DNA from: Candidatus Moranbacteria bacterium CG06_land_8_20_14_3_00_40_12
GTDB taxonomy: Bacteria > Patescibacteriota > Minisyncoccia > Moranbacterales > UBA2206
Direction of reading: 5' to 3'
NCBI GenBank assembly: GCA_002780175.1
Contig: PEVT01000008.1
Span: 1 to 37,081, forward strand
DNA: 37,081 nucleotides
Both the position numbers and the translations under genes were made by a program. This document shows positions 30,867 to 37,081 of the stretch, in pieces. Positions within the stretch are counted from its first letter, which is position 1, and every line of letters begins with the position of its first letter. The notes beneath the pieces are model-generated. The model had not been told where the DNA came from. It did no database searches and saw only the letters and a program-made list of their open reading frames with translations.

Positions 30867-31526
30867 TTATGGAGTAAGAAAAATTATGCAAGCGTCCAAA
30901 AGAATCAAAAAAATAAGGCCAGGCAGATAGGAAAAAAAGAAAGAGCGGCTTTTGTAGGCGGCCAGTCCGCCGAAAAGCGAAAGGATCACCATAGGCAAAG
31001 TTTCAAAAAAATAAGAGCTGTAAACCAGAAGCGGAAAAAGAAAGACCGTGGACTGGATTAGAATGGACCAGACGCCCAGTCTTTCCCGCAAAACGGAAAG
31101 CAGGAACCCTTTGAAAAAAATTTCTTGCGCCAAAAAGAGCAGATTGACCAAAACCAATTCGTAGAGCAAAAAATAACCGAAGCTCGCTCTGGCGAAAACG
31201 GGAGAGGCGTAAACTTTGTCAAATTCAGTATAGCGGATAAGGAGGAAAAAAAGAACTGCTAAAAAAACAAATAGCGCTCCTCCCCAGAGTAATCCGGCCT
31301 TCTTGTCTCCCCAGCCGATGCCGAAATCGCGGATATTTTTTTGCAGTACCAGTTTGACGTATAACCAAGGAACAATCAGGAGAAAAAAAATGTTTTTGGT
31401 TAAATTTTGCGAATAGTCGTCCGCCGGAAAATAATAAACCATAAAAAAGCAAAAAATCGCCACCAGAAAACTTAAAAATGTTTCTTTCCACTGCTCCAGT
31501 GCTTGCTTTTCGATATTTAAGTACAT
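30867..31526 (-). CDS. CPBP/CAAX-protease-like membrane protein, degenerate active site
   Basis: The 219-aa protein has six to seven hydrophobic helices. Residues about 133-142, AQEIFFKGFL, align with the EExxFRG motif of CPBP (CAAX/Abi) membrane proteases, but the first Glu is Gln and the Arg is Lys. The usual FxxxH and HxxxN/D motifs are not clear (FLFPLLVYSS, FLILLDACII). It may therefore be inactive or only distantly related. It is 3 nt from the 981-aa gene, clearly in the same operon. Confidence 0.6.
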   Translation of the reverse strand: MYLNIEKQALEQWKETFLSFLVAIFCFFMVYYFPADDYSQNLTKNIFFLLIVPWLYVKLVLQKNIRDFGIGWGDKKAGLLWGGALFVFLAVLFFLLIRYTEFDKVYASPVFARASFGYFLLYELVLVNLLFLAQEIFFKGFLLSVLRERLGVWSILIQSTVFLFPLLVYSSYFFETLPMVILSLFGGLAAYKSRSFFFSYLPGLIFLILLDACIIFLTP

Positions 31527-31550
31527 AATTATTTGGATATTTTATGTGAA

Positions 31551-31680
31551 TGTCATCCCGAGCACCCGTTATACGGGCATAAACTCCGTCGAGGGATCTA
31601 CTTTAAAATTAGAATTAGATTGCCACAGTTGTTCCGAGGCGGAACTCCCTCGCCTGCCTGCCGGCAGGCAGGCAATGACA
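31551..31680. repeat. TGTCAT...ATGACA palindromic element, copy 1
   Basis: The element begins TGTCATCCCGAGC and ends GGCAATGACA. It contains inner palindromes CCCGTTATACGGG-like and CCTGCCTGCCGGCAGGCAGG, plus the block GTTCCGAGGCGGAACTCCCTCG shared with copy 2 (two words of it: GTTCCGAGGCGGAAC, CTCCCTCGC). It fills the spacer between the CPBP-like gene and the 154-aa gene. Confidence 0.8.
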
Positions 31681-31688
31681 AAATTGAT

Positions 31689-32153
31689 TTAAGCCGGCGT
31701 TGCGGCCATTTTTTCTTCCTTATCAGCCAGCATCCTTTCCTGAAGCGTCAGATAAAAAACCAAAGCTACCGTCAAAGTTTCAATGGGGAAAAAATTCAAT
31801 CCGAAAAACATTTCCACGGCTGATCCGGCAACCAAGGTCCCGTATCTTTTCGCGAGAGCTTTCGCCATTCTTTGAGCGCTTTTCCTTTTTCCTCCCGATC
31901 CGGTAATAAACATAATCATTCCGATAATAAAGGAAACCCCGAAAGTGACCAATGTGCCGATGACCGGCAGCGAGCCCAAGCCCACAAAATCCGAGATGTC
32001 TTTAAACAGGGCGAAACATAAAGCGATGCCGTAAAGCCAATCCATAAAAGGGTCGAAATATTTCATCAAGGAAATGACAGCGAAAGTATCCTTGATTTTT
32101 TGCGCGTTTGTTCGAGGCGCGCGGGATTGAGTTGTATCGGAAATAGCGGGCAT
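31689..32153 (-). CDS. multi-helix membrane protein of the secretion operon, unknown
   Basis: The 154-aa protein has a short polar N-terminus and three to four hydrophobic segments (about residues 36-52, 58-84, 108-136). The GSGGKRKSAQRMAKALAKRYG stretch between them (GSGGKRKSAQRM, AKALAKRYG) is a basic cytosolic loop. I do not recognise a family. It lies directly downstream of virB4 and has no partner elsewhere in the window, so a structural part of the inner-membrane complex is a reasonable guess from position only. Confidence 0.65.
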   Translation of the reverse strand: MPAISDTTQSRAPRTNAQKIKDTFAVISLMKYFDPFMDWLYGIALCFALFKDISDFVGLGSLPVIGTLVTFGVSFIIGMIMFITGSGGKRKSAQRMAKALAKRYGTLVAGSAVEMFFGLNFFPIETLTVALVFYLTLQERMLADKEEKMAATPA

Positions 32154-32181
32154 AGTTTTTATTAAATAATAATACCAAGTA

Positions 32182-32272
32182 TGTCATTCCGAGCGTAGCG
32201 TAGCGAAGCTGAGGAATCTAATTTAATTAGATTGCCGCGGTCGTTCCGAGGCGGAACTCCCTCGCAATGACA
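32182..32272. repeat. TGTCAT...ATGACA palindromic element, copy 2
   Basis: The left arm begins TGTCATTCCGAGCG and runs to GAGGAATCT. The centre AATCTAATTTAATTAGATT is a near-perfect A/T palindrome. The right arm has GTTCCGAGGCGGAAC and ends CGCAATGACA. It lies between the 154-aa gene and virB4 and ends just before the virB4 stop. Confidence 0.8.
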
Positions 32273-32287
32273 ATTTTTCAAATATTT

Positions 32288-34123
32288 TTAAGCTTCTTCT
32301 TCTTCAGCCAGTTCTTTTTTAGCTTGTTCGATCTCCGCGATTTGCGAAGGATCGGTGGTGATAATCTGGTCTTCGCTGTAAGAAGCCACTACTTTGATGG
32401 CGACATGCTTGGTGCCGGCGAAAAAAATTCCCTCCCCGACATTGCTTTCCAACAGCAGAAATTTTTCCTGGTCGGTGAGGTAAAAGGTTTCCGTGATGAC
32501 ATCGATGGCGGCCGGCGACTGTTTAAGCAGGATCTGAATGGAAGAGTTGGTGACAATCGGCTTGCCGAAGCGGCTCGACAAAAAATCGTTCACATCCTGG
32601 GTAATCGTCGTGAGTCCGGTGTAATACTTGCGGCATCTTTTGGCGATGCCGAAAAGAAAAGAAGCGGCATCGTCGTATTTCATCATCACCCAGGCTTCGT
32701 CAACCAGGACGATTCTTTTGCGGATATTGGTGCGCATTTCATTCCAGATGAATTGCAAAACGACATACATGGCGACGGGGCGCATTTCCTCTTCCATGTC
32801 GCGAATATTAAAAACCACCATCGGGTTATTAATATCCAGGTTGGTGACATTATTGAGAAATCCGGAAAAAATGCCTTCGGTGTATTTTTCCAGCCGGATC
32901 GCCAAATCTTCCCCGCCTTCCATATTGCGCAGCACCTGGTAAAGATCGGACATGGTGGGAAAATCTTCTTTTTTCAAAGCGTTTAAATCAGCTTGGGCGG
33001 TGATGTCTTTAATATCGTAAGTTTCCCGGATGGAACGGTCTAAAATAGAATCTTCTTCCGGCGTGATATTGCCCAGCATCAAATGCAAAAGTCCGATAAG
33101 TCCGGCGATATTATTGCGCATAACATCTACCGGGTCTTCGTCTTCGCCGACTTTGGGCAGGTCAAAAGGGTTCAGATGATTTTTGGAATTTAAGGAAATT
33201 TTAAAGAAGGTTCCGCCGACCGTGTCGCACAGATGCTTGTATTCGTTTTCCGGATCGATAATAATAACTTCGGTTCCCACCATCAAGGAGCGCAAAACTT
33301 CCAGTTTAACCAGATAACTTTTGCCGGCGCCGGATTTGGCGAAAACGACCATATTGCCGTTTTCCATGTTGAAACGATCAAAAATTATCAAACTGTTGTT
33401 ATGGCGATTGATGCCGTAAAGAATCCCTTCTTCACTGGAAAGATTGGAAGAAACAAAAGGAAAAGTGGTGGACAAAGGAGAAGAATCCATGCTGGTGCCG
33501 ACATTCAGCTCGTCATTGGCCAAAGGCAAGGAGGAATTAAAGCCCTGCTCGGTTTTAAAAATGGCCGGTTTGGTGTAAACCAACTGGGCTTCCAGAATGG
33601 CCATAATGGCTTTCACCTGCTTGTCCAACTCTTTTTCCTCTTGCGCGTAAATGGTTATGTATAAGCCGAAGCGGAAAAATTTTTCCGTCCCCTGCTGGAG
33701 CTTGTCGCGCAATTCATCGATGTCGCGCATCGCGGTTTCCAAAACCGGATCGCGCACCATGCCGCGCGCTTCTTCAATGTGAATTTGCGACTGGACCTGG
33801 GTGGCGGTTTTGCGCAGGTTTTTGAGGATGGTGTTGGTGTCGATGGGATGGATGAACATGGAAATATCCATCGGCATATCAATATTGATGATCGGCGAAA
33901 ACCAATTGCTGTGCAGGTAGCGGGGATAGGTAATGACAAAAATAGTTTGCGCCAAAGTTTCGCCCACGCGGATATAGCGGGAAGTGATTTTAATGGCGGA
34001 AGGCGCGATCAGATCCTGCAGCTTGGAGAGGCCTTCCTGGTAATATCTCTCGCTTAAAAGCACCTCGTCGGTCGGCAACGGTTCGGATTTAGGCTCTTTA
34101 TTTTTTTTCAAAAAATCCAGCAT
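32288..34123 (-). CDS. virB4: VirB4/TraC-type secretion ATPase
   Basis: VirB4 ATPases power type IV secretion and pilus assembly at the inner membrane. The 611-aa protein (start at the ATG at 34123, MLDFLKKNKEPK) has an N-terminal VirB4/CagE-like domain, Walker A AKSGAGKSYL (about 264-273) and Walker B RIVLVDEAWVMM, followed by KRCRKYYTGLTTITQDVNDFL and the C-terminal glutamine-rich switch-type segment. An in-frame ATG at 34177 exists, but it lies within a palindromic element (TGTCATTCC on the plus strand), so it is unlikely to be the true start. No VirD4, VirB11 or relaxase is in the window. Confidence 0.93.
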   Translation of the reverse strand: MLDFLKKNKEPKSEPLPTDEVLLSERYYQEGLSKLQDLIAPSAIKITSRYIRVGETLAQTIFVITYPRYLHSNWFSPIINIDMPMDISMFIHPIDTNTILKNLRKTATQVQSQIHIEEARGMVRDPVLETAMRDIDELRDKLQQGTEKFFRFGLYITIYAQEEKELDKQVKAIMAILEAQLVYTKPAIFKTEQGFNSSLPLANDELNVGTSMDSSPLSTTFPFVSSNLSSEEGILYGINRHNNSLIIFDRFNMENGNMVVFAKSGAGKSYLVKLEVLRSLMVGTEVIIIDPENEYKHLCDTVGGTFFKISLNSKNHLNPFDLPKVGEDEDPVDVMRNNIAGLIGLLHLMLGNITPEEDSILDRSIRETYDIKDITAQADLNALKKEDFPTMSDLYQVLRNMEGGEDLAIRLEKYTEGIFSGFLNNVTNLDINNPMVVFNIRDMEEEMRPVAMYVVLQFIWNEMRTNIRKRIVLVDEAWVMMKYDDAASFLFGIAKRCRKYYTGLTTITQDVNDFLSSRFGKPIVTNSSIQILLKQSPAAIDVITETFYLTDQEKFLLLESNVGEGIFFAGTKHVAIKVVASYSEDQIITTDPSQIAEIEQAKKELAEEEEA

Positions 34124-34171
34124 AGGTAGTTTTTTTAGATTAGTCAAAATTATTTGTAATTTCTTTGAGAG

Positions 34172-34260
34172 TGTCATTCCGGGCTTGTCGAGCCTGCCTG
34201 CCGGTAGGCAGGGAATCTAATAAATTAGATCCTCACGTCGCTTCGCTCCTCAGGATGACA
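34172..34260. repeat. TGTCAT...ATGACA palindromic element, copy 3
   Basis: The element starts TGTCATTCCGGGC, includes CCTGCCTGCCGGTAGGCAGG, has the centre AATCTAATAAATTAGAT, and ends CCTCAGGATGACA. It separates virB4 from the TraC-like gene. Confidence 0.8.
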
Positions 34261-34272
34261 TTGTAAACAATG

Positions 34273-34959
34273 TCACTTTAAATCCAAATTGCGCGTGTCT
34301 TCCAGTTCCGTTAAATTGAAAACATTGGAATTGTAGGAATTATACAGCAATTCAATGAGCTCTTTGGTTTTAAGCGGAACCATTTTCAAGCCGATGCCGG
34401 AAAGACTGGCGATAATATGGTTCATGCGCTGAAAAAGCTGATTGCGGCAGGTTTCAAAAAGCTCCCGTTTATCCATAATGCTTTTTCTGGGATTAAGCAA
34501 GGTGCTAAAACTGTCGAATATTCCCTTTTCCCGGTTTTCAATGGAAGAAAAGGGAATGATGATGTAAAAATTTTTGTCCATAATATTGGAAACCGAAACC
34601 AGATGCTGGATAAAATTTTTATATTCGGAAATCTGGAAGCGCAGCAGCTCGCTGGGCTGGTCTTTTTCCTTGCGTTCGATGAAATCCAGATATTTTTCAA
34701 TGTTGATCTTGCGAGAATTAATCAGGATTTGCAGGGGGAAATCCAGGGAGTTGAGGAAATTTTTATACTGGTTGATAATGGCTTCCTGCTCCTGGGTTGA
34801 TTTTAAATCGTAATTAATGGCGGAAACGCTTAAAACTCCGCGCAAAGTTCCGTTTTTCAGCACGATGGCGTCATCCTTGACTTCCGCCACGTCCATAAAT
34901 TGCTGGCTGGTGGATTTAGAGCTCGTTTTGGTTATTTTTTGGGAGTTTAATATTTCCAT
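34273..34959 (-). CDS. TraC-like domain protein of the secretion system
   Basis: The 228-aa protein resembles the stand-alone TraC-like/VirB4 N-terminal-type proteins found next to virB4 in Patescibacteria. After a Lys/Ser-rich start, it has VAEVKDDAIVLKNGTLRGVLSVSAINYDLKS, then a helix-rich part with NQYKNFLNSLDFPLQILINSRKINIEKYL, and FYIIIPFSS. No Walker motifs are present, so it is not an ATPase. It overlaps the PrgI-like gene by 13 nt. It probably forms part of the membrane platform around VirB4. Confidence 0.8.
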   Translation of the reverse strand: MEILNSQKITKTSSKSTSQQFMDVAEVKDDAIVLKNGTLRGVLSVSAINYDLKSTQEQEAIINQYKNFLNSLDFPLQILINSRKINIEKYLDFIERKEKDQPSELLRFQISEYKNFIQHLVSVSNIMDKNFYIIIPFSSIENREKGIFDSFSTLLNPRKSIMDKRELFETCRNQLFQRMNHIIASLSGIGLKMVPLKTKELIELLYNSYNSNVFNLTELEDTRNLDLK

Positions 34960-35366
34960 GTGGTTGTGGAACTATCCAATAAGCTGGAAATTTCCTGAAT
35001 TTTATCTTGATTAAGGGCTTTTTTCCGGATGTTTTCGCCCGTTTCCGGTTTTTTAATCTTCATTTTTTTGAGAGCCATTTTGAGCTGGTTGTCTCTTTTC
35101 CAGACGTAAATTTTGGGGCGCACTCCGAAAAAAACCATCGAAATGAGGAAGCTTAAAAAAGACCGGCCGTTGGGGCGGTAAAAAGCGAAAGCGCCGAAAA
35201 AAGCGACGGTCAGAAGGCCGGCAATCACAAAAGAAGTAAAATCCAGCAGATTCCAGAGAACCAACAGAATACCGCCGGCGCAAAACAGCCAGCCTAATTG
35301 TTTAGCCGTGAGCGGGCCGACGATTTTATCTTCGGTGTCGATAAATTGGGGAACATTGTGCATCAT
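34947..35366 (-). CDS. PrgI-family type IV secretion membrane protein
   Basis: PrgI-like proteins are small inner-membrane parts of type IV secretion systems, comparable in position to VirB3. From the ATG at 35366 the protein has 139 aa. The start MMHNVPQFIDTEDKIVGPLT and the two helices (about 25-45 and 48-70), followed by YRPNGRSFLSFLISMVFFGVRPKIYVWKRD, are typical. A longer frame starting at 35438 would translate a palindromic repeat (encoding DSRFHGND), so it is rejected. A perfect TATAAT lies upstream on the minus strand. Confidence 0.88.
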   Translation of the reverse strand: MMHNVPQFIDTEDKIVGPLTAKQLGWLFCAGGILLVLWNLLDFTSFVIAGLLTVAFFGAFAFYRPNGRSFLSFLISMVFFGVRPKIYVWKRDNQLKMALKKMKIKKPETGENIRKKALNQDKIQEISSLLDSSTTTWKY

Positions 35367-35374
35367 ATAGTCGT

Positions 35375-35451
35375 TGTCATTCCCGTGAAAACGGGAATCC
35401 AGAAAACTTATTAATTTATTTACTGGATCCCGCATCAAGTGCGGGATGACA
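35375..35451. repeat. TGTCAT...ATGACA palindromic element, copy 4
   Basis: TGTCATTCCCGTGAAAACGGGAATCCAG on the left (two parts: TGTCATTCCCGTG, CGGGAATCCAG) and CTGGATCCCGCATC...GCGGGATGACA on the right each form a hairpin. ATCCAG/CTGGAT pair across an A/T-rich centre. It lies in the leader between the PrgI promoter and its start codon. Confidence 0.8.
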
Positions 35452-35461
35452 GTATTTTACA

Positions 35462-35470
35462 ATTATAACA
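35462..35470 (-). promoter_or_regulatory. extended -10 promoter upstream of the PrgI gene
   Basis: On the minus strand the sequence reads TGTTATAAT, with a perfect TATAAT (35467-35462) preceded by TGT. It fits the TGTGYTATWAT pattern of the ruvB and PBP promoters. TTGCAA lies 14 nt further upstream, too close for a good -35. Transcription would begin just before repeat copy 4. Confidence 0.5.
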
Positions 35471-35575
35471 CACTTATCCCATTGCAACTCACTGTAAATT
35501 AAATGAAAATTATTAAATTAATTTCAAACGACTGTTTTTTCAGGGTTTAGCATGTCAGTTAATTGCGATGGGAGA

Positions 35576-36808
35576 TTACTGATTTATATTTTTTAAATCC
35601 ACGACATTTTTCGTTGAACCTTGAGGCGTAGTCGGATATCCGGGCAATCTCCAGAGATCGGATTTGTTCGGAGCATTCGGCGGTAAATTTTTAACCGGAG
35701 CGGCGGGAGCAAAAGTTTTTTCTTCGGGCAATCTCCAGGGACTGGATTTGATCGGAGTATTCGGCGGCGGATTTTTAGCCGGAGCGGCCGCCGGAGTTTT
35801 TTCATTAGAGATTTTCCATAAATCCGATTTGTCCCGCGAAACGGGCTGGATGTCCCTGTTTTCAGCCGGAATTTTGACTGGCAAAGCGGGCGCGGCCGGC
35901 GCGAGGTTTTTTTCGTAAGGCATTTTCTGGCGGTAGGAAAACCGCAGGGCATTGATATTTTTTTGTTCTTCTTTGGGAACGGCCGCCGGACGAAATTGGT
36001 CAGTGAGATTTTTCGGCAAGTTGTTTTCATTAACGGGTTTGTCCGCCGAAGCTATGTTCCTGGCATTGCTGGTGGAAAAAACTACCTGTTTCATTCTCTT
36101 ATTAACGGCAATCGGGGAATTTTCATCGAAAGATTTGAGTAAATAAGATAATTTTTGCTTTTCCGGATCGGGTAAATTTTTGGCGTTGGCTCCCTGGAAA
36201 AGATATTGGGAACGAGCCATGGATTCGTGCTTTTCATAGCCCAGATTGAAAGTATAATCCGCCAGCCAATTCTTAATCGACGGCCGGACGGGATAAGGAA
36301 AATTCCGCAGACTGATTTTACTGGAAGTGACCAACTGTTCCCCCACTTCCGGATAAATCCGCAAAGCTTCGGAAAGCGGCAAATTTATTAAACTTGCTTG
36401 AGCGGCTTTTTCATAAGAATCGTCGTCAATAATCCGTTCTTTAATAACTTGAAAAATTTGCCTGGCTTTGGCTAAATCAATGTTCATTTCTTTGGCCAGC
36501 GTAAAAGGAAAATCTTCCAACTTCAACTCGCCGAAATAATAACTGCGAATGGCGCGAGAGATATCTGCTATTTGTAAAAGTTGTAAACCAAATTTTTCCC
36601 CAACTTCTAAAATTTTTGAACCTATTGCATATGAAAAAAACTTGTCTTTTATTTCCTCTGGTAATAAATTGATCTTCTCTAAAATATTTTCAAATTGGTC
36701 ATCCGTTTCATTATCTGGATTTTTTTCCGAAGAAACCAAGAAGAGTATAGAGCAACGGTTTATTTTTATTTTTTCATCAAGGTCGGAAAATTTTATTTTT
36801 TCTATCAT
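35576..36808 (-). CDS. hypothetical protein with helical N-terminus and repeated Pro/Ala-rich tail
   Basis: This 410-aa protein is not recognised. Residues about 1-230 are mostly helical and charged, with segments such as EIKDKFFSYAIGSKILEVGEKFGL and MNIDLAKARQIFQVIKERIIDD. From about residue 265 it becomes Pro/Ala/Lys-rich and contains three tandem copies of a unit around KSDLWRLP (DKSDLWKIS, IKSSPWRLP, NKSDLWRLP), separated by AAPVKNLPPN-type linkers. There is no signal peptide or membrane helix, so it is probably cytosolic. Its tail looks like a set of short binding motifs. It lies 8 nt after the 75-aa gene and upstream of the secretion operon. Confidence 0.75.
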   Translation of the reverse strand: MIEKIKFSDLDEKIKINRCSILFLVSSEKNPDNETDDQFENILEKINLLPEEIKDKFFSYAIGSKILEVGEKFGLQLLQIADISRAIRSYYFGELKLEDFPFTLAKEMNIDLAKARQIFQVIKERIIDDDSYEKAAQASLINLPLSEALRIYPEVGEQLVTSSKISLRNFPYPVRPSIKNWLADYTFNLGYEKHESMARSQYLFQGANAKNLPDPEKQKLSYLLKSFDENSPIAVNKRMKQVVFSTSNARNIASADKPVNENNLPKNLTDQFRPAAVPKEEQKNINALRFSYRQKMPYEKNLAPAAPALPVKIPAENRDIQPVSRDKSDLWKISNEKTPAAAPAKNPPPNTPIKSSPWRLPEEKTFAPAAPVKNLPPNAPNKSDLWRLPGYPTTPQGSTKNVVDLKNINQ

Positions 36809-36816
36809 CTTTTTGT

Positions 36817-37044
36817 TTATATTATTCCACCACTTCTTAATGCGTTTATATTTTTTCTGTTATAACTTGATTGCCCCTTTGCTATATCTTTTTTGGCATC
36901 ATCAGCCAATCCGGCAAACATTCTTCTTGTTGCTCTTTTTATATCAGGCGTTGCTGTGTCCAAGATGTCACCCCAATATTGGCTCTTAATGTCTTCTGGG
37001 TTTAATTTTTTCATTTCATTTTCTGCTATTTTAGATTTTGCCAT
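36817..37044 (-). CDS. small hypothetical protein
   Basis: The 75-aa protein MAKSKIAENEMKKLNPED... is charged and probably helical, with a central DIKRATRRMFAGLADDAKKDIAKG and a short tail. There is no membrane segment or recognised motif. It lies 8 nt upstream of the 410-aa gene and so is likely cotranscribed with it. The window ends 37 nt upstream of its start, so its promoter is not fully visible. Confidence 0.6.
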   Translation of the reverse strand: MAKSKIAENEMKKLNPEDIKSQYWGDILDTATPDIKRATRRMFAGLADDAKKDIAKGQSSYNRKNINALRSGGII

Positions 37045-37081
37045 GTTATCGGTAATTGTGCTTAGTGGACGGCTAGTTTTG

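Noticed and set aside
34124-34177. Longer virB4 start at 34177.
   Set aside because: The ATG is part of the TGTCATTCC end of a repeat element and the added residues are not VirB4-like.
35367-35438. Longer PrgI start at 35438.
   Set aside because: The added residues translate the palindromic element; family members start at M(M)HNVPQF.

Overview
The window looks like a chromosomal segment of a Candidatus Patescibacteria (CPR) bacterium, probably of the Parcubacteria group. This placement is inference from gene content. The signs are a compact AT-leaning genome with many 4-15 nt gene overlaps, few clear Shine-Dalgarno sites, a lamin-tail-domain surface protein, a PrgI/TraC-like/VirB4 operon without relaxase or coupling protein, and many GC-rich palindromic elements between (and sometimes inside) genes. 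TGA and TAA both act as normal stops. I found no tRNA, rRNA or CRISPR array.

Layout. (1) 1-441: gene-free leader with a candidate structured RNA, an extended -10 promoter and a 144-nt imperfect hairpin ahead of ruvB. (2) 442-6025, plus strand: ruvB, a small membrane protein, a bacterial PH-domain protein, a lamin-tail-domain protein, yebC and ruvC. (3) 6061-11134, plus strand: a 7TM membrane protein, an ATP-grasp/retropepsin fusion, a second ATP-grasp enzyme, a ChbG/YdjC-type deacetylase and a DUF1704 zinc peptidase. The last two are broken by +1 shifts in A9 runs. (4) 11183-13726: a class A penicillin-binding protein with its own nearly leaderless promoter. (5) 13891-20036: the replication-origin region. 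dnaA, dnaN, trxB and a DciA-like gene run on the minus strand; rpmH, rnpA, yidC and jag run on the plus strand. A perfect DnaA box lies between dnaA and rpmH, and an AT-rich repeat region lies between dnaA and dnaN. (6) 20042-25532: a tightly overlapping surface-polysaccharide operon (flippase, two GT2 glycosyltransferases, two O-antigen-ligase/polymerase-like proteins). (7) 25533-25904: a strongly structured gene-free block. (8) 25905-37044, minus strand: a type IV secretion-like operon (75-aa and 410-aa unknowns, PrgI, TraC-like, VirB4, two membrane proteins, a 981-aa anchored surface protein, a VirB2-like protein with a possible M15 peptidase domain, and an anchored beta-propeller protein).

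Two loci best fit the request for an undescribed system. The first is the ATP-grasp ligase and peptidase cluster at 6061-11134. It resembles known amidoligase neighbourhoods, but the ligase and retropepsin are fused, the 7TM protein lacks its usual transglutaminase-like part, and a deacetylase and DUF1704 peptidase are added. The second is the secretion-like operon, in which the pilin-like subunit appears joined to a cell-wall-peptidase-like domain. A third theme is a family of palindromic elements that sits in the spacers of the secretion operon and has also entered coding sequence (ATP-grasp enzyme, RnpA C-terminus).
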